Part shown: piece after piece, positions 23,551-34,479 of the stretch
How positions within the stretch are numbered: position 1 is the stretch's first letter
Layout: each line of letters starts with the position of its first letter
NCBI RefSeq assembly: GCF_004210375.1
Contig: NW_027467782.1
Span: 26,453,276 to 26,517,275 of the forward strand
Source: Tachypleus tridentatus
Lineage: Eukaryota > Arthropoda > Merostomata > Xiphosura > Limulidae
Reading direction: 5' to 3'
DNA: 64,000 nucleotides
Notes under the pieces: generated by a model
What the model was told of the DNA's origin: nothing
Database searches by the model: none
What the model saw: the letters and a program-made list of their open reading frames with translations, nothing else
Program-made: the position numbers and the translations under genes

Positions 23551-24369
23551 TTTTTTATGTATTCTCTTCGGAGGCCATTATTATCAGATATTTTTTGCTA
23601 TAATGTGTTTTTCTAGTTTAAGAATTTACTGAAGGCCTTTGTAAATAGAACATTGTGGAGACTTCAGGACCAATTAAATAATACTAAACATTTGCTAGAT
23701 GTAAAGAAATGTATGTTAATGAACCTCACAAGACAAATTAACAAGAATAATTAAATATTGTGTAAATGACAGCAATATAGCAGGTTAATGTAAAACAATA
23801 TGAAGTTCTGCATTGGACTATGTTAGAAGACTATATTCTGAGAGTAAAAATTTTAAATACTTTTGTTACTTGATTTATTAAGTGGAATATTTAGTGTCTG
23901 ATATTTGTGTCTGTGTTACTTAAGTGTTTTAAAACCAAAAAAATCATAATGTCATTTTGTTCATTAACACTACAATGTGATTGTGTTAGTAAATGCTCTG
24001 TGTCTTTAGAGAGTTTATTATGTAACTGTGTTGGTAAACTCTTGGTTACATAGTAATATTTGTATTATTTGATAATTGAGTTTAAAGCAGACAGTGTGAT
24101 TGTATTAATAAACTGTACTTTAGCAATAAATAAGTGTTATTATATTATTAACATATTGTATTATATGTGTTGCATTGTTTTAATAATAATTATTCCAGTA
24201 TGATCTCAAACACAGCTATATCACATTTCTTTTGCTCTTTGAGCATTGTTAAAAACTTTTCTCAATCAGTGCACTAGTCGATATACCCCTATCAATTTTG
24301 CACCATTTCTGAACATGTACATATCATGCGACTACTTTCCACCAACAGTATTATGCTCCCTATATTGAA
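23551..24369. other. Non-coding, nothing recognised
   Basis: Counterpart of 4290-5104. It includes the same exon-like frame after TTTTTCTAG, without a donor. Confidence 0.4.
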
Positions 24370-25079
24370 GCAGCTTAGCTCTTTCTGCCATTCTCACTCA
24401 ATCCTCACTTTTAAGAATTGGCAGATTCTGAAAGAAATACACAAGAAAAATGTTAACTTCTGATGTGGTCTTACCTCCTTTCACACCTTCTCTATTGGTA
24501 CAGCATTATTTAGTTATGTTTTTTTGCATGCTACTGAAATATAAGAGATCTCATGAATTGCAAACATTGTGTCAACTATGCATTTCCTGTTACAGTCGAA
24601 AATGTTACTGTTAAACAGCTTCTCAGGAATCAGGTTAGACTTCATCTGCAAAGAAAGTTTGTCTTAATTTGCAGGAAGCTACGTTTGTATGTTCAACAGT
24701 TATTTCTTCTTATTTTTCATGTGGCATTGTTTCTGAGAAAAAAATACAATTAATGAGAAAATAATTTGGACTCTTTTTTTCTCTAGTAGCTTATTTTAAT
24801 CTGTTACACTGTACACTTCTTAAAGAGTTTTCACCTTCCACCCATTCCTGTACTGCAATGTCATTCACTTTGGTGGTGAATTGTTCTTCCTGTCCTTTCT
24901 CCTGTTGCTTCCAGCTCTATCAGGGAATCCATGATAAGTATTTCAACATGAATGCTTCACACCTGGTTAATACACTTGTAGCTTGGCTCCAATACTTTTT
25001 GTGTGGCTTTGTCCTTGTCTAAAAAATGGAAGAATTAAGTATTTTGTGTCATCTCTGTTTAGACTTTGCTATGTTAGAA

Positions 25080-26130
25080 ATTTATGTGTCATTTGTCATC
25101 TAAGTGTCTTTAGAGGCATTGCAAGTGAGATATTGATTATTACTTTGTTGTTTTTCTTTGCATATTCATTAATATTAAATACTGTGTGGACTTAACAAAT
25201 TTCAAGGGCTTGTTAGGTTATTTTCACTTAGTTCTTTAACAAAGTATGTTTAAATTGATTGCAAGTTACACATGATTACTACTTGTAACATCTTATTTGT
25301 TATTCCAGCTCTCAAATGGTGCAACAGTATGTCTGTGGATTTACAATATCAGAAACTGGGTTTCAACACCCATGGTGGACAGAGCATAGATAACCCATTG
25401 TGAAACTTTGTGCTTAACTTCAGACAAACAATTCTTATTATCTTTTAATAATTTTCTTCATGAATCTTAACTGTGTGCTTCATCATCTTAATTTTTGTTA
25501 GTGTAGGACTTAAATGTGTCCTTTTTTCTTTAGGTTAATTTAGAGGATTTGTGAATTAATATTGATTCTTAACGTGTTTTCTAGGTAATTTTCATTGGTT
25601 TGCACATTTTTTTATTATTTTTAGGACTATGCCGATTTAGATGGTTTGTCTGATATTTATCAGTACTTTTTTAACTATATATGTTTAAATAGCTTGTATG
25701 TCACATATCTTTACTAGTAACATGTAATTCACTAATCTATAAGAATGATATTTTTCATTGTTTTTATCTCCATGCTTTATTCTCATAATTTTCTTCAGTG
25801 TTGGATGTAATTATGTGTCCTTTGTCATCTAGATTACTTTAGATGAATTGTAAGTTAGATGTGGATTATTAATGTGTTTTCTAGGTAATCTTAATCATTT
25901 TGCACAGTTATTATTATTACATATTTTGTGGGCTAGATACACTTAGATGGTTGTCTATTTGATACTTATAAGTACTTTGCTAATTAGGTAGATTTAGATA
26001 ATTTCTAGATTACATACCAGAAATAGGTACTTGATTGTTCTATTTGAATAAATGCTGTTGTTTTTTTGTAATTCTTCACTATGTGCCTTATCATACTAAT
26101 TTTGTAAACTTAGAACTTAAATGTTTGTTT
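25080..26130. repeat. Old tandem array, about 305-bp period
   Basis: Three landmarks recur. TGTCATCTAAGTGTC-TTTAGAGG-type runs lie near 25088, 25517 and 25817, and CTTCA-TGTGCNTTATCAT-type runs near 25455, 25760 and 26067. Spacings are about 300-307 bases, once the 125-bp SINE at 25305-25430 is subtracted from the first interval (429). Units have diverged strongly, so the array is old and the SINE is younger. Confidence 0.7.
25305..25430 (+). repeat. Short-family SINE inserted in the 305-bp array
   Basis: CAACAGTATGTCTGTGGATTT, GGGTTTCAACACCCATGGTGG and a CAGACAAACA tail match the element at 14195-14300 unit for unit. Confidence 0.7.
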
Positions 26131-29000
26131 TGTTCCATCACTGACATGTTTTATTCTTTCCTGGTTACAGAGCTGAGCTTTGCTTTGGTTTCTTTTCTTA
26201 TGTTCATGACACTAGTAATGTCATTTTATCCTTGTAATCTATAGCTTGGAGTTCATCTTTCCATATCACCATTCTCAAGTTTTTAGCAGTTCATCAAGCT
26301 TTATCCTACTTTCTTCCTCTCTCTATCATGGAGTGGGTGGTAATGTTACATTCTGACATCTTCACTGTAGTAACTCGTATCACAGAGCCAGGAAGTAACA
26401 GTTCAAGGTCTCTGTGTTTTCAGATCCTAAATCTCTTTTCTGGGCCCACAATTACCACTTTGTGGTCTTCACTTGCCTTTTCTTCTAAATCTGGTAGTGG
26501 ATTTTTTATCTCCTCCCAACAAGATTCTACATGTGGAATAGTCTCTTAATCTACAGGCCTGTAGGTGGATATGTCCTCAGTTGGAGATATCTCATTTATG
26601 CCTTTCTCCACTGGATCACCAAATTTCCTTTTCTTTCTTCTTCTGTTTATTATCCACTAACTTTGGGGGGTAGTCGTGTTCAGTCAAGTATGGAGAATTC
26701 TTCACAATTATGCTTAATATCTTATTTGATATTCTTTCAAGAGTTCTATTTTTATTCCAAACCACACTATGTCTTGTTTTACTAGTGGTTCTGTCTTGGC
26801 CAATATAACCATCTTTCTCACTGCTCCAGCCTTTAGTTGTGTAACCTTTGTCTACCCTTAAATCTGTATTCTGTTGATTTCAGTTATATATTGTTCGTCC
26901 AGATGTCACCACACTCTGCCTTCACACATGGCTTTTGTCAGGTGCATTGTTTCAGCCCAGGGATTGACTCCATGTGTAACATCTTTTTTTTTCTTGTACC
27001 CTTAGTCCTTCTTTCATGTCTATTTACCACATAGGTGAGAGTATACCTTAAGACTTTGATCTATTTGTTGTGATTTTTTTTCCTTTCTACCCTTCTGTTC
27101 ATTCTCTTTCCTTGTTCTTCACCTGTTTGTTTGACAAAGGGTTCTCCACGTTGGTCATTTCTAGATATCTGATAGACTTGTCAAACACATTCCTTTTCTG
27201 CAGATTTTGTCTTTCCCTTTCATTTCTCTCCATTTTTATTATTTCAAGTCATGCATCCTCTATGTTCCTATAATATGCATGATTGGGATCTTAGTGTGAT
27301 TCTTTACATCTTTACCATTCTTACTTTGAACTTTCATTTTCATGTTCTATCATCCTCTCCCCCCCTCAAGATTTTATTTTCTTCTCCTCATTGCTCATGG
27401 AAATCACAAATTAGATATTTCTGTTTTCAATGTTACCCGCTTCTTCTACCATTTCTCTTATGACATACTGCTTAACTGGTCTTTCATCCCTAAGATTTGT
27501 GCTGCTCATGGATGCTGTTTGACTATCACTTTCATCTTTCACTGGTGCTGATGCTGATATACTTTTGTATAGTTCTCTCCTTATGATTTTATGTGGTATT
27601 ACTTGACTACTTTTGAGGTTCAATTTCCCAACTTTTATACCCTGGAAACCTTTCATTTTTCATAATAACTTATTAGGCTGGTGTATTCTAACTCCTCCAT
27701 GGAAGGCCCCCATGACCTTTTGATTGCATTAATTGGGAGTGATATGCTTTTAAAAGTAGGAATTAAAGATACCCATTGTACTTTCTCTAGTGTGATGGTT
27801 CTCTGGACTCCCCACCACATTTAATTCCCCCTTTTTTCTTTCAGTGTAACATAGGAGTTCTTACCCATTTCTTAGTTTCTGAAAAGATTGATCATGAGTG
27901 AGACTAGAACTTTACCAGTTAGAAGAGGGCAAGGCTGATCTGCCTCCTTCCATTTCCTCTGGATGCTTTTTATCAGGTGGACTCCTGTCAAAATAAAGTA
28001 ACAAATCGGTTGGAGCAGGCCCAGCCTATACAGAATCCTCTTAAAACTAGGTGCAGGATGACACTCTCCTATTCTTATAGTTGTTTATGGTAGAGACTCC
28101 TATTCTCATTAATTCTGGTTGCAGGAGGTTCTTTTCCAGCTCCTACAATTGAGTTTGGGGGACTTCACCTGCTTCTCAGTGACAGATACAGGACATAAGT
28201 GCACTGTTTCTTGTGGTTGAGTAAGTGTTACAAATCTTCCTAATAATTCCAGATGCTGGATATCTCTTTCCTGTATTTATGGCTGGGTAATGAACGATTT
28301 CTGTTTGTGACACTGGTTACAGATATTGCTTTGTTCATGAGGTTGATTTTAGGCAACCCTGTAATGCTAGTTTTGGTGTATTATACTTCTTGTTCCTGAT
28401 GTGGTTTTGGGAGTTTGTCCAGTTTCAGCCAGAAGCTAACTTCCACTTCTTAATTCCTGTATACTTATGATTAGGCTTGTTACGTATATATATAGATAAC
28501 ACAGTCCACGTGGCTTAGTCACGTTTATATTTATGTCATAATTTATCTTTTTTTCATCATAAACCTTCTAATGCCAAGGACAAGTCATGAAATCTCATTT
28601 GTCTGGTTGAGATTGCACGTGTATGTAGCTAATTCTGTTTATATTTTACTGTGGATTACACCTATGACAGATTCATTTCCTACATCATGAGCAAAGAGCA
28701 TACCTGTTCCAGAAGTCAGTATGGTACCTCATAAGTGTGCTTCATTTTCATCTCAAAGCACATACATTCATTCAGGGGGAGTCACTTTCCACTTGGTTCC
28801 CACATTGTATGCTTAAACTTTGCACTGTTGAATTCAAGTTTTGTATGAAAGGAGGTAAGACCATATTGGAAGTTAACATATTTCATGCACTGAAAATGCA
28901 TTTCTGATAGCTGCTTACTTCCTCTACCCTTGGCTGGTGTTCTTCTTTTATAACCTGCCATGAAAGTGAGGATTGAATAACAATAGCAGAGGGAGGTAGC

Positions 29001-29817
29001 TGCACAAATGTAGGTGATGCAAAAAATTAGTGGAGAGTATTCACATGATATGTACATGTTGAGGTATCATGTGAAATTGGTGAAGTATATTAACTGGCAG
29101 GCTGATCATGAAAATGTTTTACAATGCTTAGAGGGCAGAAAAAGGTTGAGATAGCTTTATGTAAGACGAAGTAAGTACCTATTTATAATACATTTTCAGT
29201 GTATGAAAAATGTCAACTTCTGAACTTTAAAAAAATAATTTTTTTGCATTTTGAATTTATAATTCTGTGTCTAAGGTTTACCAAACTCACTTGTATTATT
29301 GATTCAAAAAACTATTTTTCTTTCTTTGATATAGTAAAACTTATGCAATAAGTCATATACATGCTTTTTTTTTTGCTTTTTTTGCAAAGTTTTCCTGTAA
29401 AGATAAATTCTCTTCATTTACATTATTAGACATATATGAATACTTTTAATTTGATATTTTATTAAGTTTATTAGATATTAAATTTTTCCATCGAAACCTT
29501 CTCGTTCTTTTTCCACTGAAATTTCAAGAACCTTGTTATGTGATATGCAGGTCTTTGATTTGCACTACCTAACACTGTTTGAACTTATTTTTAAGAACTT
29601 CATTCATTGAAGTGTTCAGTTAGAGATGTTAGTAAAGAAAAGAAGGAGGTCCTAATTTTAAAATAGTTTTTGCTATCCTAAAATATGTTTTAAACCTGTA
29701 AATTTTGTTCAAAAACAGTTTTATGATAACATTTTTATGTATTTTTAGTTTATTATTTTTTTATTTCCCAATAATGCATCTTCATTAGACTGAAAAAATC
29801 ACTGTTTAATATGTTAG
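29001..29817. other. Dynein intron
   Basis: TTTTCAGTGTATGAAAAATGT at about 29200 echoes, in opposite sense, part of the DIRS-like right end at about 28880-28905. Otherwise nothing was recognised up to the exon at 29818. Confidence 0.5.
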
Positions 29818-30029
29818 AGTGAGAGCAGCTTTGAAGTATGGAGAAGACAGGTTTATGAGTATAAATCCTGGATCAACAAATTTATGTACACTGCAGACAA
29901 AATTGTTGATCTCGGAATGTTCCAGTTGGATTTTCGGGAACTTTATGAGTCTTTAGCTAGCCAAACAGAGATCCTTTTGGAAAAGTTATTGAATAACATC
30001 TCAAATGAGCACCAGGAAGAAAGTAAAAG
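29818..30029 (+). pseudogene. Dynein tail/linker exon
   Basis: The acceptor ends ATGTTAG and the donor is AAAAG|GTAACA. It reads FEVWRRQVYEYKSWI, IVDLGMFQLDFRELY and LASQTEILLEKLLNNI without interruption. The GMFQLDFREL block corresponds to the conserved GMFELHC/LDC.EL block of inner-arm dyneins just before the CDE segment encoded by the next exon. It ends in phase 2, which fits the next exon's first base. This exon is intact. Confidence 0.85.
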
Positions 30030-31189
30030 GTAACACCATAAAAAATTTAAGCACAGACTTTTTTAATGTTATAAATTCTAATCTAATCAGTTTATCAACA
30101 AAAAGCATAAAATGAGAGGGTATTAGATACATACTGTTAATTTAAAAAGTGTGTAGCCTTTTTTTATTGCACAGTAAATATTAATTTACACTAATAAGTA
30201 CCTTCACAGTTATGTCATCTAATATATTATCTTATCTACTTGACAATAGTCATTTTATAAATTTATTAAAATATTTTTAAGTTGATAACCTATCCTGACA
30301 TAAAAAAGATAACAAATAAAAAATGATGCATAAGTTGTTAAGTTGTATTTTTGTAAAATCTATTAAACAGAAGGAAGTAGGAATCTATTGTTTATTGGGT
30401 TATTATTCTCTACAAATATTCAGAAGAGCTAAAAGGTAACACTGATAATTTGTGAAAGACAATTTTAAAACATATCTGACCCTTACAAAAATTATGTATG
30501 TTGTAGTCGAAAGCCAACTAGTTTAGAACTACATCAGTTATTACAGATCATAATTAAAATGAAATGCCTTAATGAAAGTCAACCAGTATAAACAAAATTG
30601 TAAAATACACTTACTGTTGTAAATCAATGAACTAGAAAATGAAATCCTAAAATAATTAGATTGTATTGAGTCATTTGTAGTACTCTTGCTATTTATGATT
30701 TTTGTTGATAAAGAACTGAAACTTCTTTCACCTAATAAAGTCTTATTTCATGGTAATAACTATAACCTTTTTTCGTTTGTTTATTTATATCACTTCTATT
30801 CTTCACCTTCAGGTTTTCACCCTAATAAACAAAATATTAGACTTACACGATGACTGGAAATTCTGTACAATTGAGAAAAGCCTTACTATTATTGTTGGAT
30901 TAACATGTTCATCACCAATGAAGTACTAATGAGTCATTTCTATTAATCAGGCACTAATGATGTGTTAACACATCAATCAGCAAAGATGCTATAACTGTGT
31001 GTAAGCAAACAGATAAACAGTCCTTTAGTATTGTACAATGATCATGCATGTGTGTTTCCCTCTTTCAATTACTAAAATTTCAGTTCACATGACCTGAGAT
31101 TTCTGCAGTGCCTTGTTTTGATTACTATTATGGCAACAAGATAGCAAAGTTGTTTAGAGTTTTACTCTGAATGAAACTGCAAGTAATTT
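30030..31189. other. Dynein intron, nothing recognised
   Basis: AT-rich with no coding pattern, up to the transposase remnant at 31190. Confidence 0.5.
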
Positions 31190-31600
31190 ACAAAATTCCA
31201 ATGCACAGTCATTTGAAGAGGATGAAGTAGGTAGTAATTATGAACCTTGTGAGCCTGATGATTCAAGAGGACTGGAGTGTAAATACTAGGTTTTTTTTTT
31301 CAAACTGCTTCATCCATGGCAGATACAATAACCCAGACACTGACAGTGCACTGGAATACTGGTATAAACTGACAGGTGGCTGATTGTTCGAGCTAAATGT
31401 ATCAGTCCAACTAATATTTATTTTATTGCATAGCCTCAACTGGTTACAGGTTTGCTACAAGAGGCTGTTCCAGTTGGAATATTCAAACTGCTTATTGTGG
31501 AGGATTTTTTGAATAGGATGGTTGCTGAAAGGAATAAGTTTGCTGAACAGCTATTGGAATTGAACTTCCTGTTTTTAATGCCTCTTTGACACAAGTAAGC
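31190..31600 (+). mobile_element. piggyBac-like transposase N-terminal remnant
   Basis: An acidic stretch (SFEEDEVGSNYEPCEP) is followed by EAVPVGIFKLLIVEDFLN and VAERNKFAEQLLE. That resembles the start of the piggyBac transposase fold, where a FF.LFF.DEL..IV.ETN.YAEQ block follows an acidic N-terminus. No TTAA-flanked ends or DDD catalytic core were found. The frame is broken between the two pieces. It lies in a dynein intron. Confidence 0.45.
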
Positions 31601-31938
31601 AATAGAAGTCACTGTACATTATTGGCTTAGTGTATGAGATATAAGTACTGTAGCAGTAAATGTATGAAACCACGTTACACTGTGTACACTGTATTCACTA
31701 AAGGTTAAGATACCTGTGTTTGCACAAATGATTGACACACAAGAACACCAAGAAGTAATGATTTATTGTTAAAGAAAATACACTTTGATTACACAGATGT
31801 GAAAAAACTAAACACTTAAGAGAAATTGTTTGATTGCTCTATATATTTAACATGCAGTTTTGAGTTTTTTTCATAAATGCCTACTTTTATTTAATTTTAA
31901 CTAACATGGCACAACATGTATAAGTTTTTATCTTGTAG

Positions 31939-32018
31939 GATTTGTGACGAGTACAAACACATTGTAGATAAAGCTTTAACCATTCCAAAAAAGCACTCAG
32001 GAGTTGATGAACTCTAAG
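31939..32018 (+). pseudogene. Dynein linker exon with an in-frame stop
   Basis: The acceptor is TCTTGTAG and the donor CTCTAAG|GTAAG. Joined in phase to the previous exon it reads R-ICDEYKHIVDKALTIP, then HSGVDEL and TAA. Family members continue with (E)ELM.LK.YV here, so the stop is either a substitution or a one-base loss in the last codons. The exons that should follow (roughly 200 or more residues of linker) are not found in the short gap to 32905. Confidence 0.8.
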
Positions 32019-32904
32019 GTAAGAAATGAAAATAATATTGACATTTATTACGTATGTTACATATTATAATTTATCTATTAGTCTACAACTAATTACGTCA
32101 CATACATTACATATTACGATTTCAAATAACTAGACATTTTAATTTTAATTTAGAAGATAATTAAATGTCACAATGTATTAAATTTACAATATTTGCCAAC
32201 AGGATTAATACACACAAGTTTCTTAACACAAACCAATTTTGATATACAAAAAAACAATACAATTTATAATAACAGTTATTAAAAATAATTATGAGAAATA
32301 ATTATTTATATACTAAAATTTTACAAACTCACAAACAATATTCAGTCTTCTTTCTTGTCTGGAACTGGATATTTCATTAATAGTCCAGGCCCACAACGAA
32401 TAAATTAGTTTTATGTTGATACACATGCATTTCATTTGACAGGAATGCTAGCTAACTCTATTTGTGGTTAAAGTAAGCTGCAAAAAATTAATTTTTTTTT
32501 GTAACATAGTTGATGGTCATTCTCAATTTTTTTTAAGTACAGATATAATCATATACATGTGTATGTGTGTGTATTGTTTTCTTAAAGACAAATACACATA
32601 AAGATAGAAAAATACATGAAAAAAATCCAAAAAGGACTATGTTTGAAATGATAGTGTAAAAGAAACGCGTTATACTAAGGAGTAATGTTTACTGTGTTTT
32701 TAGAAAAACTTAAAGGTAATGTTTCACAAATGTAAAAAAAGGTTTGATAAAATATTTTTATCAAATTAATTATATTCTAATAATTTTTTCTTTGTTAAAT
32801 ATTACTTTTATTTTATGATAAACACTATATATACCTTTATATTTCATATACTATATATTTCAAATTGTGAAGTATTTTCACTTTTTTATTTTTCATTTTT
32901 ACAG
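32019..32904. other. Dynein intron; several expected exons missing
   Basis: The family needs a long stretch of protein between the exons at 31939 and 32905, but this interval shows no such coding sequence. It is AT-rich and otherwise featureless. Confidence 0.5.
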
Positions 32905-33036
32905 AGAGTGGGAACACAAGTTGTTGATGTTAGGAGAGATAATTGATGAGTGGTTAAAAGTTCAAGCTACATGGCTATATTTAGAGCCAATCTTTAGTTC
33001 CCCTGATATTATGGCTCAAATGCCAGAGGAGGGAAG
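32905..33036 (+). pseudogene. Dynein linker exon
   Basis: The acceptor is TTTTTACAG and the donor GGGAAG|GTATGC. It reads [30 protein letters not shown] and [13 protein letters not shown]. This is one of the most conserved linker segments of dynein heavy chains. The exon is intact. Confidence 0.93.
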
Positions 33037-33456
33037 GTATGCACTACAACTATTTTAATATTTCCTCAATGTTTTTAGAATTTGTATAAGTAGTATTTTA
33101 TTGCTTGTGTGAAGACAATTTATATATTATTGTTTTATCTGATTTTTTTTTTATTCTCTTTATATACATATTTATGTATATAGCTTAGTATTTTAAACAT
33201 CAAATATAATTATTAGTGCTTTGTGTAATTCAATTATCTTCTTATACTTATTAGTTGAAATAGAAAAATGTAGTTGTGATAAAAATAAAATGCAGTTATT
33301 AAAAACATTCCATACAGGAAAGAAATACAAATAGAAAACATATTTTTATTTGTTTAAATCAATTGTTACGGGTAGCACCACCTTTTAAATAATTTTGTGG
33401 TACATTTAAACTTTAAATGTGTTCCAACATCTTAATACTCTTATCATACAATACAG
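33037..33456. other. Dynein intron
   Basis: AT-rich with normal splice ends; nothing else seen. Confidence 0.6.
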
Positions 33457-33598
33457 ATGATTCACAACTGTAGACAAGAACTGGAGAGACACCATGAAAG
33501 CTGCTGTTTTAGACAGACATGTTCTGGCAGTTCTCCAGGTTGAAAAAAATTTAGAGAAACTAAAGAAATCCAGTGAGTTGTTGGAACTGATTCAAAAG
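33457..33598 (+). pseudogene. Dynein linker exon with TGA at a conserved Arg
   Basis: The acceptor is CAATACAG and the donor CAAAAG|GTAAAA. In phase with the preceding exon it reads R, TGA, then FTTVDKNWRDTMKAAV, HVLAVLQVEKNLEKL and KKSSELLELIQK. Family members have EEGRRF here, so TGA stands where CGA (Arg) is expected. A CpG transition is the simplest explanation. Apart from this the exon is well kept. Confidence 0.9.
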
Positions 33599-34479
33599 GT
33601 AAAATTGCAGTCCTTTTTGTTGAAACTGTTTAATATCATTGAGAAGATAACTGTAGTATACTCAATGGCAGTTTTCACCTCTGGGATGTTCCCCATCATA
33701 AATTTAAAAAAGTATCTATAAAAATATTCAAGAAAACAAAATGGTCATAAATTTTCACTACCTAACTTAAATAAAGATATATACACATATAAATCAAATA
33801 AACAAATGATTTGTTTATATTTTATAACGTCAATATGTCCTGCTAAGCACTCAGCTGTTGTCACCTTCACTTCACCACTGATATATAATTTTTATAGAAG
33901 TCTGGCCAACTGTTAGGAATACCCCTCCTTACATCCACTTCATTGCTAACTTTTTACTCCAACTTTCATACTTCACATCTGTAAGCAAATTGCTAACATA
34001 AATGCACATGCCACTCATGTGCTAGATGCCATTTGTGGACCACTCCACTTTTTCTTGTGTAATTGCTTAGTTTTAAATTATATTTTGCTTTCCACAACAT
34101 TTCAGTTAATGACATAATTGTTTTGCTATTATCAATGTGTTTTAAGTAAAGTTTTGTGTATATTTTACTTTTAAAATCAACAAAGTGGATTGCATATTTC
34201 CAAATAAGCTCAGTAAATTCACGTTATTATTGCACTTGTGTTTAATTAAACCATAATTTTCTGAATTGTATTATATTAACACTGATAAATATTTTAGATA
34301 GTTCACACTTTTCACAATAATACATTCATTAATATAAAAATGTCTTACTTCTGAGTCCATACCTACCTCTTCACACAGAAAGCAATCTTTCTTGTGCATC
34401 TGCCTGAGAGATTTGCATTCCACAATTCTTTAGACAACTTCAACCAACACTCACTAGATTTCTCATGATTTTTCACCAT
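33599..34479. other. Dynein intron, left flank of a DIRS-like insertion
   Basis: Nothing coding. The part from about 33890 may already belong to the DIRS-like element that follows. Confidence 0.45.

Larger units (their letters stand above)
19251..24891. repeat. Right copy of the large direct duplication
   Basis: Matches 1-5619 with an offset of 19250 at the start, growing to 19272 at the end through small indels. Unlike the left copy it continues without a gap into the rest of the DIRS-like element and the dynein introns. This is therefore the copy colinear with the dynein locus. Confidence 0.95.
24370..29000 (+). mobile_element. DIRS-like retroelement fossil with inverted ends
   Basis: The left end (about 24385-24490, CAATCCTCACTT to GGTCTTACCTCCTTTCA) recurs as its reverse complement at 28845-28980, the right copy carrying about 70 extra bases. 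Inside, about 26240-26480 reads FHITILKFLAVHQAL, MLHSDIFTVVTRI and SSRSLCFQILNLFS, the RNase H blocks of DIRS-type elements. No clear RT or intact recombinase is seen. It is heavily broken, old, and carries an array of about 305-bp units plus a SINE in its left part. Being inside the dynein locus, it adds to an intron. Confidence 0.6.
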
